Below are positions 1 through 10,512 of a stretch of 64,000 nt of DNA, piece by piece. How positions within the stretch are numbered: position 1 is the stretch's first letter; every line of letters starts with the position of its first letter. Position numbers and translations under genes: made by a program. Source of the DNA: Ahaetulla prasina. Lineage: Eukaryota > Chordata > Lepidosauria > Squamata > Colubridae. The stretch is from the NCBI RefSeq assembly GCF_028640845.1, contig NC_080539.1:366873233-366937232 (forward strand), given 5' to 3'. Below the pieces are notes generated by a model that searched no databases, had not been told where the DNA came from, and saw nothing but the letters and a program-made list of their open reading frames with translations.

Positions 1-379
1 AATAATACACCGAAAGCAAATTAAAAAAAAAAAACAGCATGTCTGTCAGTGTGTGTTTATGTGTCTGTATGTCTGTGTGCGTGGGGGAAGTCAGAAAAAT
101 TTCGATTTTATTCGGAGAGAGAAATAAACAAGAGAGAGTGGGAGGTAAAGAGATGGTGGCTGAAAGGATCTAATTTATTTTTAAGTTGAAAGCAGCGAAC
201 AGCAGAAATTATGTGTGGGTGAGAATCACCCCCTCCTCCAAGAAAAAAAAAAACACCAGAATAAGAAGAGGCATATTTCACACCATGCTTGTTTGCTGGC
301 CCATGCTTGAAAGGAACAGTGTGAGTGAGCAAATCACAGCGACAGGAGTTTTGTGTCAAAGTATTTTAGCATTACTCAC
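1..379 (-). other. CAMK4: CAMK4 intron start after the last exon in the window; mostly unique
   Basis: This stretch follows the donor site of the exon ending at 380 and is the 5' part of the next CAMK4 intron. It holds a TG-rich tract around 44-86 and A-rich runs at 24-34 and 241-251. I recognise no gene or repeat family here. Confidence 0.6.
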
Positions 380-455
380 AAAATGTATGTTATGACGCCT
401 ACAGACCACATATCCACTTCAGGGCCATATGGTGAGCCATGGAGAATTTCGGGTG
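380..455 (-). CDS. CAMK4: CAMK4 internal coding exon: APE motif and start of kinase C-lobe
   Basis: Read on the minus strand the exon is 76 nt, preceded by a CTTCAG acceptor (AG at 456-457) and followed by a GTGAGT donor starting at 379. With the single G carried over from the previous exon it reads APEILHGSPYGPEVDMWSVG followed by VITYIL. The APE motif stabilises the activation segment, and DMWSVG is the alpha-F helix with its invariant Asp. YGPEVDMWSVG is characteristic of CaMKIV rather than CaMKI. CaMKIV is a nuclear and cytosolic Ser/Thr kinase that phosphorylates CREB and related factors after calmodulin binding and CaMKK activation. The exon ends two bases into a Leu codon, so the next exon lies left of the window. 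No stop or frameshift is present. Confidence 0.95.
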
Positions 456-831
456 CTGAAGACATTTGAAAAATAAACAAAAGACAGAATCGAGAAAGAG
501 AGAGAACAGTTGGCAGACATATCTTGGCTTCCATTTCCAACCCCCACCCCCTTCTCCTGCTATGACTCTCTTCCCTGCTCATTCCCCTAAGCATGAACGG
601 TGAAAACTCACACTCCTTCACGGGTGATGGGCAATTTTCTTGGCTGTTTTCCAACCTGACACTTGGTATCACTTCCACTTTTGCAAACTCATGGGGAAGG
701 AGAAGAAGTGGCATGTTATTATTTGCCCATTCTTCCCTGGTGGCCCTTTGAAACAGAATGGGTAAAAGCCTAAACATACCCGTAGCCCAAATTATCTGCC
801 CAAAAGCTTTTTTATTTGAGTCAGGATAGGT

Positions 832-1378
832 CCGTGATGGTGAACCTATAGCACGCGTGCCACAGGTGGCACGTGTTTCCATATCAGTGGGCACACAAAC
901 TCAGCTCCGGCGCATGCATACTGATTTTTGGGCCTTCTGGGCCCACCAGAAGAAGGGAAACACACTGTTTCCTGCCTCCGGAGGGCCTTGGGGGGTGGGG
1001 GCGTGGGGAAGGCCCATTTTTCTCTCTCACCTGACTCCAGAACCTCTCTAGGAGTCTGGGGAGGGCAAAAACGGCTTCCCCCGCTCAGAGGTCCTCCGGA
1101 GGCCAAAAATGGCCCATTTGCCAACTTCCGGTGGGACCGGAAGGCTCGTTTTTTGCTGTCCCCAGCCTTCAGGGTCCAACTGGAAGTTTAGCAAATGGGC
1201 AGTTTCTGGCCTCTGGAGGAGCGCCAGGGGTGGGGAAGGATGTTTTCGCCCTTCCCAGACTCCTAGAGAGGCCCTGGAGGGTGAGGACAGCAAAAAACAG
1301 GCCTTCCGGTCCCACCGGAAGTTGGCAAACGGGCCTGTTTTCGACCTCCGGAGGACCTCTGGGGGGGTGGGGAAGGTT
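832..1378. mobile_element. hAT-like non-autonomous element, one-ended fragment
   Basis: It begins GTGATGGTGAACCTATAGCA, followed by GGCACGCGTGCC-like palindromic sequence, which matches in inverse the right end of the complete element at 60271-60790. The interior is GC-rich, with repeated blocks around 'cttccggtgggaccggaaggc' in both orientations. No convincing right end or target duplication is seen, so it is called a fragment. Confidence 0.55.
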
Positions 1379-1499
1379 TGATTTAATTTTTAAAATGATA
1401 AACAGGCTTTCCTCTAGGGGAAAATTTGAAAAAAACAATTATTAAGTATGGCCCAGGGTTAAAAAGGCAACAAGAGATAACATGAAATACTTTATAGCA

Positions 1500-1628
1500 A
1501 TGTTTCTCAATCTCAGCAATTTTAAGACGGATGGACTTCAACTCCCAGAATTCAACAAGTTGCCTGGGGAGTTCTGGAACTTGAAGTCCAGCCATTCTTA
1601 AGATTGCTGGGGTTGAGAAACACTGCTT
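1500..1628. mobile_element. hAT-like palindromic MITE
   Basis: An imperfect inverted repeat: GTTTCTCAATCTCAGCAATT at the left and GGGGTTGAGAAACACTG at the right, with GGACTTCAACTCCCAGAA in the arm. It belongs to the same foldback family as 12834-12956, 14258-14396, 17085-17207 and 40310-40432. Confidence 0.65.
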
Positions 1629-1723
1629 TATAGAATAAAATAATGTCTGAATCAGATGACACTTTCTATCATGTACAGTTTACATACTTGTTTGGGAACA
1701 GTAGCAAGAAACAGGTTTTAGGG

Positions 1724-2131
1724 CAGTGATGAAATCTGAACCGGTTTACTACCGGTTCAATGGCTGCGCATGCACTCTGCGCGCCAAAAGCATGCTGCAT
1801 GTGCGCATGCACACTACGCACCAAATGCGAGATGCGCACACACGCAGTACACACCAAAAGGAGGCATGGAAAGGAAGGTAAGTAGAACAGCGCGTGCGGG
1901 GAGGGGGTGATCAGCTGTGGCGTGCGATCGTCAGAGCCTTTTTTCTTTTTAATTTTTTTAAAGCATTTTTGTAAAAGCGAGTGAGACGGAAAGAAGCGGC
2001 AAACGGGCAAACGGGTGATTGGGTGGGCATGGGGGAGGGGAGGGACTTTTGCTACCCGTTTTCCAAACCACCTGCCGCCATCGCTACCGGATCGGCCGAT
2101 CCAGTCCGAACCGGGAGCATTTTCACCCCTG
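1724..2131. mobile_element. hAT-type non-autonomous element with 8-bp target duplication
   Basis: The ends are CAGTGATGAAATC and (inverted) CAGGGGTGAAAAT. The flanks are TTTTAGGG (1716-1723) and TTTTAGGT (2132-2139), an 8-bp target duplication with one difference, as expected for hAT transposition. Subterminal ACCGGTT and CCGATCCGGTAGCGATGG-type blocks recur in the elements at 9066 and 9808. Confidence 0.8.
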
Positions 2132-2426
2132 TTTTAGGTGGAATAACACTGGCTGGTAAACTGAAAAAAAGAATCAGAACTGAGTTGCAAATCTTCACAT
2201 GACCACTAGGAAGCAGTAAAGAGAAAGAAAGTCTAACATTTTGCTGGCATCTAGTGTCGACATCTGGATTTTCATACCCCAGATATAGTACTCCTGCAAA
2301 AGATATTTTCTTAAAGAGCATAGTTGCTTCTAAAGCTTTCTACTTAGAGTAATGAATGAGCTTCCCTTTCTCTTGCACCCGTTACCTCCTTAACCTGGAT
2401 AAAGTTGCTCTCCATCACATACTCAC

Positions 2427-2501
2427 CACAGTATCCTGGTGTGCCACATACGGTTTTCATTGTATCTTGCTCATCCACAATTTTAGATAAACCGAAATCA
2501 C
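2427..2501 (-). CDS. CAMK4: CAMK4 internal coding exon: DFG motif and activation loop
   Basis: The exon is 75 nt on the minus strand with a polypyrimidine-rich acceptor ending CCCCCAG and a GTGAGT donor starting at 2426. It completes a split Gly codon and reads GDFGLSKIVDEQDTMK then TVCGTPGYC. DFG supplies the magnesium-binding Asp. The Thr in MKTVCGTPGY corresponds to human CaMKIV Thr200, the residue phosphorylated by CaMKK, and is conserved. The residue before DFG is Gly here, where mammalian CaMKIV has Ala. The exon ends after one base of the Ala codon of APE, in phase with the exon at 380-455. The intron to that exon is 1,971 bp. Confidence 0.95.
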
Positions 2502-2544
2502 CTGGGGGAAAAAAACAGAGATCGTTGTGTGTGAAAGAGAATAT

Positions 2545-2790
2545 TTGTAGCTTAGAGTTAAAACGGTGTGATCCTTGGTGCTGTCTGAGCTTGGTTGTTT
2601 TCTTACAGACGTTTCATTACCAATATCTAGGGAACATCATCAGTGATTGTAGGGGGTGGGGTTTGCTCTCATTTTATAATCTAGTGGCTCGCCCAGTCAG
2701 GGTTGGTGGGAGTGGTGCTGGAGGTTCTTTGGCTGGGCTGTTTACTGTTAGCTTGTTTGGCAGTTCCTTGATTGGGATCCTGTTTATTTC
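2545..2790 (-). mobile_element. Penelope-like element 3' end (candidate) with hammerhead-like core
   Basis: Read on the minus strand, the segment contains CTGATGATGTTCCCTAG, then GGTAATGAAACGTC, then AACCAAGCTCAGACAGCACC. CTGATGA (2637-2643) and GAAAC (2611-2615) frame a weak stem, which resembles a hammerhead ribozyme core as reported in Penelope-like retroelements. Assignment to Penelope-like elements is from recall of these motifs, not from a reverse transcriptase domain. Confidence 0.5.
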
Positions 2791-3060
2791 ATAGAATAGA
2801 ATAGAATAGAATAGAATAGAATTTTATTGGCCAAGTGTGATTGGACACACAAGGAATTTTTCTTGGTGCATACGCTCTCGGTGTACATAAAAGAAAAGAT
2901 ACATTCGTCAAGAATCATAAGGTACAACATTTAATGATAGTCATAGGGTACAAATAAGCAATCGAATCATACTAGGAAACAATCAATAGAAATTTTAAGC
3001 ATACAACAAGGTTACAGTCTTGTTCTTGATTGTTCTCTGATGTTAATCGGTGTTAATCTC
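2791..3060 (-). mobile_element. CR1-type LINE 3' end (Snake1-like) with (AATAG)n
   Basis: An (AGAAT)n run at 2791-2822 is followed by TTTTATTGGCCAAGTGTGAT, TGGACACACAAGGAATTT and a TGCATACGCTCTCGGTGTAC block. On the minus strand this is the 3' end of a LINE whose tail is the ATTCT repeat. The same unit occurs at 14630, 20620, 21870 and 55828. Such tails seeding AATAG microsatellites are a known trait of snake genomes. Confidence 0.75.
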
Positions 3061-3072
3061 TGTTCACTTGGA

Positions 3073-3413
3073 TGTTGAAGAGCACTGAAAAAAGTGATTT
3101 ACAACTGGACTTATAAGTGCCATAGCATCCAGTTTGAGTGCTTGGCAACCAGCATATATTTACTCTGGTTGCAGCGTCCCGAGATCATATGGTCATCATT
3201 TGCAAACTTCCCAGGGGGCTTCCAACAAGGGAAGCCAATGTGCAAAGCCAGATTCGCTTAATGAACATGGGATTCATTTAACAACTTCAGTGGTTCGCTT
3301 AACAACCGTGGGGAAAAAGTCATAAAAAAATCAAATGCAACTAACTAAATCTCCTTGCTGAGGAACAGAGATTCTGGATCCCAATTGGGGTCATAAGTCA
3401 AGGACTACCTTAT
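3073..3413 (-). mobile_element. Tigger/pogo-like MITE copy (reversed, degraded)
   Basis: It contains the family hallmarks: 'gcactgaaaaaagtgattta', a CAACCAGCAT-type middle block, runs of 'taacaac', and a right end GTCAAGGACTACCTTA. The left terminus is missing. Confidence 0.65.
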
Positions 3414-3421
3414 CAGTAGCT

Positions 3422-3530
3422 CAGGATTGAACTGTGGACTCCTTGGTGTTCTCTTAGCTTAGTTGATGTTTTTTGTAGTTCATTATCCAGTGAATGACTA
3501 GGTAACATTATCAGCATATATAATGGACTT
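3422..3530 (-). mobile_element. Penelope-like end fragment (candidate)
   Basis: 'ggactccttggtgttctctt' and 'atgactaggtaacattatca' correspond to the same blocks as 2578-2643 and 3945-4030, in degraded form. Confidence 0.4.
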
Positions 3531-3552
3531 ATATATATATAACCAGCACAGA

Positions 3553-3893
3553 GGTGGGAGCTCTGTGGGGGCTCCCACCCTCTGGAACGAACTTCCCCCG
3601 GGTTTACGCCAAATACCTGACCTTCGGACCTTCCGCCGCAAATTGAAAACACATCTATTTATTCGCGCCGGGCTGGCTTAAATTTTATTGGTTTTAATTT
3701 TTATTATTAATTTTAAGGGGTTTTTTAGTTTTACATATTTTAAAGTTTTTAGGCCAACTATATAATAAGTTTTTTAATCTGTATTTTAATTGTATATTGT
3801 ACCGTTTGTTTTACCCTGGCTGTACACCGCCCTGAGTCCTTCGGGAGAAGGGCGGTATAAAAATCGAATAAATAATAATAATAATAAGAAGAA
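3553..3893 (+). mobile_element. L2-like LINE 3' end
   Basis: The segment reads GGAGCTCTGTGGGGGCTCCC, then encodes the tail of a LINE protein of the type WNELPPG..LRTFRRKLKTHLF. It continues into a 3' UTR with ACCGCCCTGAGTCCTTCGGG, AGAAGGGCGGTATAAAAAT and an (ATA)n tail. The GRAFSVGAPTLWN..RTFRR protein signature seen in sister copies is typical of L2-group LINE C-termini. Confidence 0.7.
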
Positions 3894-3934
3894 GAAAGCC
3901 AACCAAATAAGAAGATAATATTCGTAGTTCAGGA

Positions 3935-4110
3935 TTCAGTTAAGGAATCCTTGGTGCTTTCTCTTTCATGTTTTCTGAGCTTAATTGTTTTCCTGAAGAT
4001 GTTACATTACCCAACTAGGTAACATCATTAGTGCTGATGGTGTTACCTAGTTGAGTAATGAAACGTCTTCAAGAAAACCAAACTTAGAGAGCACCAAAGA
4101 CTCCATAGAT
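3935..4110. mobile_element. Head-to-head inverted pair of Penelope-like ends
   Basis: Left half (minus sense) and right half (plus sense) are inverted copies meeting near 4035: 'ttacccaactaggtaacatc' against 'ggtgttacctagttgagtaa', then CCTTGGTGCT against AGCACCAAAGA. The right copy has CTGATGG plus GAAAC spaced like a hammerhead core; the left copy has the mutated CTAATGA form. Confidence 0.5.
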
Positions 4111-4378
4111 ATGCATTCTTTGTGGGATGAATTTTAGATCAATTGATTTTTAAGCCATCTCCCACCCCTTAATATTCAATTGGGATTTGGCCCCCTGGTC
4201 CTGGCTAGAATAATTACTCCTGTATATTAAAATTATACCGTAGTAATTAACAGAATCATGCAGAATGTTACTGATATTCTTATTATGGACTATAGTAATA
4301 AGACAAATTTATTTGTAAGGAAAGAATGCTGTGTCATTCTGCTTAGAGCAGAAAATATTGTTAAAACAGTAATTCTAA

Positions 4379-4738
4379 TACAGGTAATCCTTGACTTACG
4401 ACCGCCATTGAGCCCCAGATGTCTCTTGCTGAGTGAGACATTTGTTCAGTGAGTTTTACTCCATTTTATGACTTTTCTTGCCACAGTTGTTAAGTGAATC
4501 ACTGCACTTGTTAAATTAGTAACATGGTTGTTAAGTGAATCTGCCTTCCCCACTAACTTTGCTTGCCAGAAGGTTACAAATGTGATCACATGACCCTGGG
4601 ACACTGCAACCGTCATAAATATCAGCATGCTTGGCATCTGAATTTTGACCACATGATCCGGGGATGCCGTAATGGTTGTAAGTGTGAAAAACGATCATAA
4701 GTCACTTTTTCAGTGATGTAACTTCGAACAGCAAATAA
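4379..4738 (+). mobile_element. Tigger/pogo-like MITE copy
   Basis: The left end is TACAGGTAATCCTTGACTTA. The body has TTAAGTGAATCACTGCACTT and AAGTGAATCTGCCTTCCCCA blocks and a GGTTGTAAGTGTGAAAAACG stretch. The right end is degraded. Confidence 0.75.
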
Positions 4739-5135
4739 ATGAATTGTGCTGTTAAGTTAGTCAATCCATAATTTAAGGTATTATCTGATGGAAAGAACAC
4801 CCATTTCTCCCAAAAGTCTGTTAAATTCAAACTCCTGCCATTTGTGTAAGCTGCATAATGACATTATAATGCAAACCATGTAAATGTATCATAAATTCTT
4901 TTTTTTTCTCGCTTCGGATCAAATTTCTATTGATGATTTATATCCTTTGTATCAGTTTACGTCAAATGACGTGAATTGACGCAAAGGACATAATTTGCAA
5001 CACCTGCAAAACACAATTGATGTTAATTGCCATAATAGTGCATTTTTCCACCTAGGGGATATTTGTGAACAATGGATACCCCTCACCCACCATTAGTCTG
5101 TTAAAAGAATGTCATTATAAAATATTTTCTGTTTA

Positions 5136-5243
<108 letters not shown>

Positions 5244-5485
5244 CTAAAAGAGACAAAGACAAAAAATCACGCAACATTTCTGTAATAAAAAGTCCTTTAC
5301 CTCTATATGCTGTCAAAAAGGATTCCATCTGACACAAGCCAATGAATTATTTCTTATTTATTTAATGTATTTAATCAAGTTATTAGCCACCTCAAATGAC
5401 ACAGTAACTTTAGGTGGTATTTTGATTGTGTTTCAAATTTTTCCAACTTGTGGCATTTTTGTACCGCCACTTAAAACATCACGTA

Positions 5486-6383
5486 TAGGTAGTCCTCAAT
5501 TTACAAAAGTGAATGTGCAAAGTTACAACGGCACTCAAAAAAGTAACTTGTGACCTCTTTTCACTGTTACAACCTTTGCAGCATCTCCATGAACATGTGA
5601 TCAAAATTCAGATGCTTGACAACTGGTTCCTATTTATGACGGTCGCAGTATCCCAGGATCATGTGAACCCCTTTTGAGACCTACTGACAAGCAAAGTCAA
5701 TGGGGAAGCCAAATTCACTTGACAACTGAGTTACTAACTTATCAATTGCAGTGGATCACTTAACAACTGAGGTAAAAAAAGATTTTAAAATGGGGCAAAA
5801 TTCATTCATTTATTTATTTATTTATTTAATCACATTTTTATACCGCCCTATCTCCCGAGGGACTCAGGGCGGTTTACAGCCTAATAAAAACATACATACA
5901 AATAGAAAATAAAACACCAATTTAAAAAACTTATTAAATAAGGCCGAATATTAAAAATTGCAATAAAAATAATAAAACCCTGTTAAAACCAAATTTAAAA
6001 TTTAAAATTCTAGTCCAGTCCTGCGCAAATAAATAGATGTGTTTTAAACTTGCGGCGAAAGGTTCGAAAGTCAGAAAGTTGACGAAGACCTGGGGAAAGT
6101 TTGTTCCAGAGGGTGGGAGCCCCCACAGAAAAGGCCCTCCCCCTGGGTGTCACCAGTCGACACTGCCTGGCTGACGGCACCCTAAGAAGTCCTTCCCTGT
6201 GAGAGCGCACGGGTCGGTGGGAGGCAATCGGTGGCAGCAGACGGTCCCGTAGATAACCCGGCCCTATGCCATGGAGCGCTTTGAAGATAGTTACCAAAAC
6301 CTTGAAGCGCACCCGAAACAAATGTCTCATTTAACGACAGAAATGTTGAGCTCAATTGTGGATGTAAGTTAAGGACTACCTAT
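5486..6383. mobile_element. Tigger/pogo-like MITE split by an L2-like insertion
   Basis: The left end is ATAGGTAGTCCTCAATTTAC and the right end AGTTAAGGACTACCTATAG. The family body continues on both sides of the LINE at about 5803-6325. Confidence 0.75.
5803..6325 (-). mobile_element. L2-like LINE 3' end inserted in a MITE
   Basis: An (ATTT)n run precedes TATACCGCCCTATCTCCCGA. On the minus strand 6330-6010 encodes FKALHGIGPGYLRDRL and GRAFSVGAPTLWNKLSPGL, the C-terminal part of an L2-group ORF. It is 5'-truncated. Confidence 0.75.
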
Positions 6384-6389
6384 AGTCAT

Positions 6390-6737
6390 ACAGGCAGACC
6401 TCAACTTATGACCACAATTGGGATCAGAACTTCTGTCACTAAACAATGTGGCTGTTGTTCAATTTTACTATCCTTTTTTTTGTCACGGTCATTAAATGAA
6501 TCCAGTTTCCCCCATTGACTGATCTTCTCAGGAGCCTCTGGGAAGGTCGCAAATGGCCATCATGTGACCTTAGGCCACTGCAGCCATCATAAATGGATGT
6601 CAGTTGCCATGCACCCAAATTTTGATCAGGGATGCTGCAACGGTCACGAAGTATGAAAATCGGTCATAAGAGTTTTTTCAGCACCATCATAATTTTGAAT
6701 GGTTGCTAAATGAATCATCATAAGTCAAGGGCTATTT
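6390..6737 (+). mobile_element. Tigger/pogo-like MITE copy
   Basis: Ends TACAGGCAGACCTCAACTTA and CATAAGTCAAGGGCTATTTG, with the usual TTTTTTCAGCACC-type right arm. Substitutions in both ends mark it as an old copy. Confidence 0.75.
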
Positions 6738-6776
6738 GTAGTAGCATTCCAATGTAAACTGACAAGGTGTTACAGA

Positions 6777-7176
6777 TACAGGTAGCCCCCGACATATGAC
6801 CACAGCTGAGCCCAAATTTAATGTTGTTAACTGAGACATTTGTTAAGTGAGTTCTGTCCCGTGATACGATCTTTCTTGCCACGGTTGTTAAGTGAATCCC
6901 TGCAGTTGATAAGTTAGTTGTTCATGGTTGTTAAGTGAATCTGGCTTCCACACTGACTTTGCTTGTCAGAAGGTCGCAAAAGGGGATCACATGATCCCGG
7001 GACACAGCAATGGTCATAAGTATGAACCAGTTGCCAAACATCTGAATTTTGGTTAGGTGACCATGGGGATGCTACAAAGATTGTAATTTTGAAAAATGGT
7101 CATAAGTCATTTTTTTCAGTGCCGTTGTAACTTTGAACAGTCACTAAATGAATTGTGTAACTCAAGGACTACCTGT
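6777..7176 (+). mobile_element. Tigger/pogo-like MITE copy
   Basis: Ends TACAGGTAGCCCCCGACATA and ACTCAAGGACTACCTGTAG. It lies only about 40 bp from the previous copy, in the same orientation. Confidence 0.8.
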
Positions 7177-7192
7177 AGACTTTTCAAGCCTA

Positions 7193-7571
7193 AAGGTAAA
7201 GGTAAAGATTCCTCTCGCACATGCGTGCTAATCGTTTCCGACTCTAGGGGGCGATGCTCATCTCCGTTTCAAAGCCGAAGAGCCAGCGCTGTCTAAAGAC
7301 GTCTCCGTGGTCATGTGACCAGACGTCTCCGTGGTCATGTGGCTGGCATGACTCAACACCAAAGGCACACAGAATGCTGTTACCTTCCCACCAAAGGTGA
7401 TCCCTATTTTTCTACTTGCATTTTTTACATGCTTTTGAACTGCTAGGTTGGCAGAAGCTAAGAGAAGTAATTGGAGCTCACCCCGTTACACGGCACTAGG
7501 GATTCAAACCATTGAACTGCCAACCTTTCGATCGACAAGCTCAGCATCTTAGCCAATGAGCCATCACATCC
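7193..7571 (-). mobile_element. tRNA-derived SINE with BovB-type tail (Sauria-SINE-like)
   Basis: On the minus strand it starts with a tRNA-like head (TGGCTAAGATGCTGAGC, GTCGATCGAAAGGTTGGCA, a box-B-like GTTTGAATCCC). It runs through CCACCTTTGGTGGGAAGGTA and ends CCCCTAGAGTCGG, then CTTTACCTTTACCTTTA. It is flanked by perfect 13-bp duplications, CTTTTCAAGCCTA (7180-7192 and 7572-7584). Inside, the block GACGTCTCCGTGGTCATGTG is tandemly doubled at 7297-7341. Confidence 0.88.
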
Positions 7572-7610
7572 CTTTTCAAGCCTAGTGTACCATTATTTGG
7601 TATCTTATTA

Positions 7611-7695
7611 TATAGGGTCTCCTGCCTGAGAAGGGGGTTGGACTAGAAGACCTCCAAGGTCCCTTCCAACTTTGACAATGTTCTGTTTTGCTCTG
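7611..7695 (+). mobile_element. CR1 3' terminal fragment
   Basis: It contains GGGGGTTGGACTAGAAGACC and TCCAAGGTCCCTTCCAACTT, the conserved CR1 3' end, followed by a degraded TTCTGTTTTG-type tail. Confidence 0.75.
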
Positions 7696-8918
7696 TTCTA
7701 AATTTATTAGCTTGCACCAACTCTATCTCCATTCTGTGCAGGGTAGTTATAGCCTTGTTTCTGAATTATTAAGACATTCAATTAAAAGTCTAAGTTCCCA
7801 AGCCCGATATTGACTTCAACTGCTAATTTCTTTTTATTTTATTGTTTTCTCCCAAACCATTAATAAAGGCACATACAGTATATTCACAGATTACACAGCA
7901 ACCACGAACTGACCAAATGATAGGCAATTCTTTACTCGTGCTGTGAACAAATTACAGTCTAGGCACAATTACAGGCGCAAGAACAAATTATAGGAACAAA
8001 TTATATTCTCTCCTGTTGAAATGACAGGCAGAAAGTGCAAAGAAGCTGCTTCTGCTTAAAAAGGGCGGGGAGCCTTTGTTGGATTATTTCTGAATAATTC
8101 TAAATAATTATATCAGGAGTTTAAGCACAGCAAAAGCACATTGCTCTGTATTGTTGTTTGGCTGGCTGGGGGATTCTGGGAGTTGGAGTCCACAGGTCTT
8201 AAAGTGGCCAAAGTCGGACACCCTTGTCCTGCGTTGAAAAAAAATCCCAATTGTTCTTTTCATTCACTCAGCTGTTAAGAACTCTGTCGGTTCGATAGCA
8301 TTTCTTTCATACCCCAGAGTGATGGAGACAAATTCTCCCTTTTTGCACAAAGCTAACGATGGGCCACTTTTGTATCTGAATTTCTGTCATATTTTAAAAA
8401 ACCCGGTTGCCTTGGAAACCATCTTCCCTGACCTTTAGTACCGCGAAACAGCGGCCTACTAATATTCCCTCTAAGAGTTATGGATTTCTTCTTGTTCTTT
8501 TATGCCGTGCTGAAATTTAGACCGCCGGAAAGAGCTTAATGCCAAATACACGCTGCCATTCCCCCCCCCGCTTGTCCTGTTTTTTAAGCCGGCTTCTCTT
8601 CAGGGAGCAATTCCTCAGAGGCCGGGCGGGAGGGGGCTGAATACCAAATATGGAATTTTCTGCATTTCAAAGGATTCGGGAGTGTTATTTATGAAACTCG
8701 TGCTGAAGAGAATTACACGTTAAGAGGGAGTAAGAACAGTCCCTTAAGGGGGTGTCACTGCAAACCAAGATTAATGTATGATTTGCAAGGTGAAACCAGC
8801 CACCTTCTCTCCGCTTGTGAATTATTCTCTCCATTCCCTCCGTTGCTGGCAGCTTCCACGTTCACAAAGCGAGCTATGAAGTTGGTTGGCTAATCTGTTT
8901 GTCAAATTAAACGATTTA
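7696..8918 (-). other. CAMK4: CAMK4 intron, mostly unique sequence
   Basis: No complete repeat is recognised, apart from a short hAT-like 'ctgggagttggagtccaca' remnant at 8178-8225. An RFX X-box-like GTTGCCTTGGAAAC lies at 8406-8419. No open reading frame of interest is seen. Confidence 0.5.
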
Positions 8919-8919
8919 T

Positions 8920-9530
8920 AGATAGTCCTTGACTTACAACCCTTCATTTAGTGACCATTCAAAGTTACGACGGCATTGAAAAAAGTGACTTACGACTGTT
9001 TTTCACACTCACAACTGTTGCAGCATCCCCATGGGTTGCATGATCAAAATTTGGATGCTTGGCAGCAGTGGTGGGTTGCTACGGGTTCACCCCGGTTCGG
9101 ACAAATCGGTAGTAGCGGCGGCTGGAGGCTCTGCCCACCTGCCCGGACGCCATCAAATATGCTCTGCGCATGCGCAGAAGTGGCGCGCACACGAGTGAAG
9201 AAAGTGTGCATGCGCGAGTGAACCAGTAGCAAAGGTAAGTGAAACCCGCCACTGCTTGGCAGGCATTTCTGTCGGTTGCAGTGTGTTGAAGTGATAACCT
9301 TTTGTGACCTCTGCAAGAAAGGAAGCCAGATTCATTTAACAACTATATTACTAACTTAACAGCTGAGTGTTTTGCTTAACAACTGTGGCAAGAAGAGTTG
9401 TAAAATGGGGCAAAACTCGCTCAACAACTGTCTCGATGAGCAACAGAAATTTTGGGCTAAACTGTGATCGTAAGTGGAGGACAACTTGTTGTAATTAGAC
9501 TTAAACAACACTGTAGAGGTAACCCTTGAT
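8920..9530. mobile_element. Tigger/pogo-like MITE split by a hAT element
   Basis: Left end AGATAGTCCTTGACTTACAA; the right part carries TTAACAACTGTGGCAAGAAG and AAATTTTGGGCTAAACTGTG and ends TAAGTGGAGGACAACTTGT. The hAT copy at 9066-9254 interrupts it. Confidence 0.75.
9066..9254. mobile_element. hAT-type non-autonomous element with perfect 8-bp target duplication
   Basis: The terminal inverted repeats are CAGTGGTGGGTT and CAGTGGCGGGTT (inverse of the right end). CTTGGCAG occurs at 9058-9065 and again at 9255-9262. The 189-bp interior is GC-rich, with CTCTGCGCATGCGCAGA-type palindromic sequence, and has no coding capacity. Confidence 0.88.
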
Positions 9531-10512
9531 TTATGACTGTAATGGAGGCTGCCCATTAGGGTCATAAATCATGACAGTTGGAAAATAGGTCACCCGTATC
9601 AGCAACATGATTTTACAACTTTGTTTGCAGTACTTGTAAAGCAAACGCTGCAGTCATTAAGCAAGCCCATTGTTCACTGGTGTTTTGTCAAAAAGCAGAA
9701 GGAAAAACCCGTGTCTGGCAAATACATTGCAAATTGTGGTTATTTGATTGAGGGCTATAAATGCAGAATGATTGGTGAGTACTTCCATTCTGAAGTATGG
9801 TCACAAGCAGCGGTGAAATGCTCCCGGTTCGGACTGGATCGCCCGATCCGGTAGCAATGGCGGCGGGTGGTTTGGAGAATTAGTAGCAAAAATCCCTTCT
9901 TCCCCCCCTCATGCCCAGCTGAGCCGCACAATCATCAGAGGTTTTTTTTTTTATTTTTAAAAGCATTTTTTCTTCGGCCAAAAAATGCTTTTAAAAGTAA
10001 AAAAAAAAAGCCTCTGATGATCGCGCGGCTCAGCTGGGATCGTTAGAGCTTTTTAAAAGCATTCAGCCAAAGAGGTTGTTAAAAAATGCTTTTAAAAGGC
10101 TCTGATGATTCCAGCTGAGTTGCCTGATCGTCAGAGGCTTTTTTTCTTTTAAAGGCAAAAAAAATGCTTTTAAAAGAAAACAAAAGCAAGGCAACTCAGC
10201 AAAAAGAAAACAAAAGCAAGGCAACTCAGCTGGGATCGTCAGAGCCTTTTAAAAGCATTTTTTACAACCTCTTCAGCCCAAGAGGTTGTAGAAAAAATGC
10301 TTTTAAAAGTAAAAAAAAAAAGTTGGCCACGCCCACTCAGTCACATTACACACCCACAAGCCACACCCACAGAACCAGTAGTAACAAATGTTACATTTCA
10401 CCACTGGTCACGAGACTGTGGGGCCCTGGCCATCAGAGCTATAAGTTGTAATGATCTATTATAATATCAAGCGGTCACTAAGCAGCTGGTCATAACTGGA
10501 GGACTACAGGTA
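9513..10512. mobile_element. MITE-related element split by a hAT copy
   Basis: The left end AGAGGTAACCCTTGATTTAT and the right end CATAACTGGAGGACTACAGG have the family form. The interior to 9800 is more divergent than in other copies, so this may be a related subfamily. Confidence 0.55.
9808..10406. mobile_element. hAT-type element with a multi-hairpin interior
   Basis: Ends CAGCGGTGAAATG and (inverse) CAGTGGTGAAATG; flanks GTCACAAG (9800-9807) and GTCACGAG (10407-10414). Between 9940 and 10310 the block TAAAAGCATTTTTT and its inverse AAAAAATGCTTTTA alternate about seven times, with CAGCTGAG/CTCAGCTG flanks. A 28-bp unit containing AAGCAAGGCAACTCAGC is tandemly doubled near 10175-10230. Confidence 0.8.
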
